A stretch of DNA of 20,465 nucleotides from Chara braunii (Eukaryota; Streptophyta; Charophyceae; Charales; Characeae), in NCBI GenBank assembly GCA_003427395.1, contig BFEA01000038.1, positions 2,656,300 through 2,676,764 of the forward strand, in the 5' to 3' direction. This document shows positions 18,297 to 20,465 of this stretch, piece by piece. Position 1 is the stretch's first letter. Each line of letters begins with the position of its first letter. A program made the position numbers and the translations under genes. Under the pieces are notes generated by a model. It worked only from the letters and a program-made list of their open reading frames with translations, ran no database searches and was not told where the DNA came from.

Positions 18297-18654
18297 ACCA
18301 TCATGCGGACTCGGCTCCGCCCCTCCCTGAGCCCCCCTCTTCTTGGCCCTCTGTTACGCCCTCCGGTCCTCCTCCTGCCGGAGTCTCTCGTCCTCTTCGT
18401 CATCACCCTCATCTTCCTCTTCTCGAACCCCTACCACTTCCTTCCTTCATTCGGGTTCAGGGTCCTTTCGAGGGGGCGCCCGACTAGGTGCATGGCTAGG
18501 CCCCTGACTGGCGGTAGCCTTGCTTTGGCCCCTAGTCTGCGCAGCCTGTGGTGCCCTTCCATGCAACATAGGGGGCCTGAAGGTCATCCTTGACCTGGGG
18601 CCTGTCCCAGCCGTAGCCACACTTGGACACCCTTGTGGTCCTGATGACGACTCC
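18297..18654 (-). pseudogene. pol N-terminal linker, charged, truncated
   Basis: The first readable part (VSKCGYGWDRPQVKDD) is in one frame directly beside the 425-bp repeat. The frame then shifts to a Ser/Ala/Pro stretch followed by a very acidic then basic region (REEEDEGDDEEDERLRQEED), with TGA at 18447-18449 and TAA at 18354-18356. No domain is recognised. Acidic linkers of this kind often precede retroelement proteases. The lack of any leader between repeat and coding suggests a deletion joined them. Confidence 0.55.
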
Positions 18655-19078
18655 GGCGTTCCGGGCCAGGATACCGCCCCGGCCACTCTTCCAACCCACA
18701 CTTGTACCCACGGCCCCTAGGCGCCCATGCCGGCCTACCACCCCGCGCTGTGGCCGTCCCATGCGCCTACCGGCGCGCCAGCCTTACCCTTGGTCACGCG
18801 CACCTATCAAAAAACAAACTTTCATTCCCTAACCAAGGCCGTAACTCGGTCCAGGTCGGTCGGCTACCCCGGCCGCCCATTCAATTAGAAAAATCACACG
18901 CGCGCCTTTCATATTTCGCGCCCACCCACTCCCTACCGGGACAAGGCAGACCTTGGCCTGCGCGCGGACAACCCTCACATTTTTCCGCTCGGGCACTCAA
19001 AGTCCAAGTTAACCGAGCCTTTCTGTCACTTGCAAAACCCAGGGCGGATACCCTTGTAAGGGTATTCGCGCCGACAAC
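18654..19078 (-). repeat. 425-bp direct repeat, copy 2 (5' side of the element, truncated LTR)
   Basis: Matches 8555-8979 without indels (8 transitions). On its right it meets the CA-rich host flank, so CCGACA at 19071-19076 is probably the true outer end of the element. On its left it meets pol-like coding sequence with no primer-binding site (no TGG-starting tRNA complement within reach), no leader and no start. The simplest reading is an LTR of which only the first 425 bp remains, the rest having been deleted with the leader. The hairpin ATACCCTT/AAGGGTAT recurs at 19048-19065. Confidence 0.65.
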
Positions 19079-19250
19079 GCACACACATACACGTAATAGT
19101 GTATGTTTCCTGTGTTTTAGTTGTAGGTTCATTCGGTTTTGCCTCGTCCTATCGATGGTAGTAAAGCGAAAACTGACCGCAATTCACACATACACACACA
19201 TATAGATGTAGTAATGAATATACCCACATTTTAACGATAGATTCATTCAT

Positions 19251-19308
19251 TTTNTTTTTATTTATTTATGTATTTATTTTTATTTATTTTATTCTATTTT
19301 ATTTATCC
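19251..19308. repeat. (TTTA)n microsatellite with an undetermined base
   Basis: TTTA/TTTTA repeats over about 58 bp, with N at 19254. Tetranucleotide tracts like this often cause assembly errors. Confidence 0.9.
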
Positions 19309-19455
19309 TATCGATGTGCCAAGAGGTAAGCTGCTAGATTGAATGCTTACCGGTTCTCTCTTCGTCGTTGCCGTCGTCACCGTCGTCGGCCTTTGTCACC
19401 AGTCCTCGGCATTGCCGTTGTCATCGGCTCGACACTTAGGTAAGTATTTGTTTTC

Positions 19456-19530
19456 CTCCTCCCTCTTTCTTCTCCTATCCTCCTCCTTCTTCTTCCTCTC
19501 CTTCTTCTTCTTCTTCTTCTTTTTCCTACT
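19456..19530. repeat. Pyrimidine-rich (TTC)n tract
   Basis: TTC/CTC trinucleotides, counterpart of the tract at 630-730. It is preceded by TAGGTAAGT at about 19437, which looks like a splice donor, but no exon can be supported. Confidence 0.9.
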
Positions 19531-20002
19531 GCTACTTATTCTTCCTCTAATAATAAGGTTCAATGAACTTTCTGAAGCACCCCCAGTGGCAAACCGTCGA
19601 GATCACCGCGGTCTAGGCACTTCACCGGACCATTCAATTGGTAAGAGGGACGGAGGCGTGTGCAAAGAGTAAGGATGTAATCGGCACGAGCTGATGACTC
19701 GCGCTACCTCCGCGGGGTCCTACTCCTTTTCTCCACGCCTTCACATTCGTCTACCACCATGCTATCTTTCTTCCACTCCCCTCGTTCTTACTCGCCCCCT
19801 TTTTCACTCGCTAGCCCGTATTCGCCCCGCACGGTCACCTTCTCCCCGTCTCGGTATCATGCCTTCCTGCTCACTTCGTTCGAAGTCTCCCACCCCCCTC
19901 TCGCGTTCCTCTCTACCTCGCCTGTCTCCCGAGGTTGCGTGCTAGTATCCAGCTGCCTTCCCGACTTCAAGGCCGGGACTAGTGGGTATCGGGGTGCCTT
20001 TC

Positions 20003-20037
20003 GATGAATCCGTTGCGAATCTCGCGACAGATTCATC
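20003..20037. repeat. Imperfect hairpin with GATGAATC arms
   Basis: GATGAATC (20003-20010) pairs with GATTCATC (20030-20037). Inside, GTTGCGA pairs with TCGCGAC with one G-T wobble around a 3-nt loop. Its ATGAAT arms recall the inverted repeat at 1056-1097 in the left flank, and both lie beside AAT tracts. Confidence 0.6.
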
Positions 20038-20082
20038 AAAACAGACAACCAGAAAGAGTTATTGATCAAAAGAAAAACAGAG

Positions 20083-20118
20083 AATAAAAATAATAATAAT
20101 AATATTAATAATAATAAA
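20083..20118. repeat. (AAT)n microsatellite
   Basis: AAT/TAA run, counterpart of 1009-1058. Confidence 0.9.
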
Positions 20119-20279
20119 ATAAAAAAAGGAATCTAATCTTTAAAGATAATAAATAAATAAAGAAAACAAAGAAATCTAACTGCTAACTACCCTAGGCTGC
20201 CTAGTGGCAACCCCCGTTACAACAGAGGTTCACGTTCCAACTAACCTTCTAACAACAACTTACTCCTCATTCGAAGGTC

Positions 20280-20296
20280 ACGGGTTCGAGTCCCGT
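20280..20296 (+). other. tRNA T-arm / Pol III B-box remnant
   Basis: ACGGG, loop TTCGAGT, CCCGT is a perfect 5-7-5 T-arm, and GGTTCGAGTCC is an exact B-box. I find no matching acceptor strand and no clear A-box in the 100 bp upstream, so it is a remnant or part of a tRNA-derived SINE, not a tRNA gene. Confidence 0.4.
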
Positions 20297-20433
20297 CCTA
20301 CCGAACACGGGTAAATAAAAGAGGAGCCTCCTTTCAAAAGGAAGCTAGCTCTGAAGGGCAGTGGGCCTCGATCCCTGTGTCTCTCGTTTATCAGTCTACA
20401 CCTAAACCTACCGAGCCAACTTTCACTTTGGGT

Positions 20434-20444
20434 AAAAAGGGGGG
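20434..20444 (+). other. Polypurine run at the window edge
   Basis: AAAAAGGGGGG near the right end resembles the polypurine tract of a plus-strand LTR element, but the expected TG-starting LTR does not follow directly (CAGCTCAG does). The window ends too soon to tell. Confidence 0.2.
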
Positions 20445-20465
20445 CAGCTCAGATATATGCAGGGT

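Larger units (their letters stand above)
13957..18654 (-). pseudogene. pol: Ty3/gypsy pol polyprotein, broken copy
   Basis: On the minus strand the order is N-terminal linker, aspartic protease, reverse transcriptase, RNase H, zinc-finger integrase and a GPY-type C-terminal module. RNase H before integrase is the Ty3/gypsy (Metaviridae) order. The right limit is not a start codon: coding-like sequence runs directly into the 425-bp repeat at 18654, so the beginning is missing. The frame changes about five times (near 18500-18560, 17785, 17345, 15475 and 14607), and nonsense codons sit at 18447, 18354, 18054, 16445 and 14380. Domain segments are listed separately. It would have copied the element's RNA into DNA and integrated it; this copy cannot act alone. 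Confidence 0.9.
1319..19076 (-). mobile_element. Composite retrotransposon insertion (proposed limits)
   Basis: Everything between two CA-rich host segments differs in composition from the flanks and contains one minus-strand Ty3/gypsy coding region. The outer ends are TGTCGAGCGC on the left and GCGCCGACA on the right, inverted matches of each other except for one extra base, with the TG...CA form of LTR elements. The bases just outside are ACGT (1315-1318) and ACGC (19077-19080), which could be a 4-bp target duplication with one transition. Joining the flanks would restore a continuous CA-rich tract. The limits are inferred; a nested element lies inside at 3240-5572, and the 5' part of the retroelement appears deleted at 18654. 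Confidence 0.5.
19077..20465. repeat. Right host flank: second copy of the host repeat
   Basis: No gene is supported. In order it has CA-rich tracts (about 19079-19092 and 19185-19202), a TATAGTGTAGG-like motif (about 19098), CCTATCGAT motifs (about 19148 and 19309), a TTTA tract, an inverted pair GGTAAGC/GCTTACC (19325-19331 and 19345-19351), a TTC tract, a hairpin (20003-20037) and an AAT tract. The set parallels the left flank. The last 250 bp differ and contain a tRNA-like T-arm and a purine run. One base at 19254 is N. Confidence 0.55.

Noticed and set aside
19430-19445. Splice donor of a host exon (TAGGTAAGT)
   Set aside because: No open exon of reasonable composition precedes it and no acceptor pairs with it; it lies at the edge of a microsatellite tract.
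20195-20303. Complete tRNA gene
   Set aside because: Only the T-arm is good; no acceptor partner for CCTACCG and no proper A-box were found upstream.

Overview
This is eukaryotic nuclear DNA made mostly of transposable elements. It holds CA, TTTA, AAT and pyrimidine microsatellites, long GC-rich non-coding tracts, and the ruins of a Ty3/gypsy LTR retrotransposon on the minus strand. No intact host gene is supported. The protein style of the element and the plant-like LTR architecture suggest a streptophyte (green alga or land plant). I lean to a charophyte such as Chara from general resemblance only and could not check this.

Layout. (1) 1-1318 and 19077-20465 are host-type flanks. Both carry CA repeats, TATCGAT-containing stretches, GGTAAG/CTTACC inverted pairs, a TTC-rich tract and an AAT-rich tract, so they look like diverged copies of one host repeat. 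(2) 1319-19076 appears to be one large insertion in a CA tract, with outer ends TGTCG...CGACA. (3) 1319-8977 is non-coding and hairpin-rich and may be a very long LTR. Nested in it is an AT-richer 2,333-bp TG...CA element (3240-5572), flanked on both sides by GTCAAA. That nested element contains a five-unit 123-bp tandem array and eleven hairpins with nearly constant loops and variable, self-complementary arms. (4) A 425-bp direct repeat (8555-8979 and 18654-19078; 8 differences, all transitions) brackets the coding part. (5) On the minus strand, reading right to left, come protease, reverse transcriptase, RNase H and integrase (18654-13957), then a separate Gag-like ORF (13752-11062) with a capsid-like N-terminus and a C-terminal CCHC zinc knuckle. 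About 2 kb follows with a 47-codon Cys/His mini-ORF, an 81-nt tRNA-like cloverleaf and several perfect hairpins.

How it fits together. Pol precedes Gag, the reverse of the usual LTR-element order. The 182 bp between them has a donor, branch point and acceptor like a spliceosomal intron. The copy is dead: pol has about five frameshifts and five nonsense codons, gag has six nonsense codons and no frameshift, and every nonsense codon can be explained by a single C-to-T change on one strand. The 425-bp repeat on the pol side joins coding sequence directly with no primer-binding site, so the 5' end of the element is probably deleted. The best candidates for something undescribed are the pol-then-gag organisation and the constant-loop, variable-arm hairpin array.
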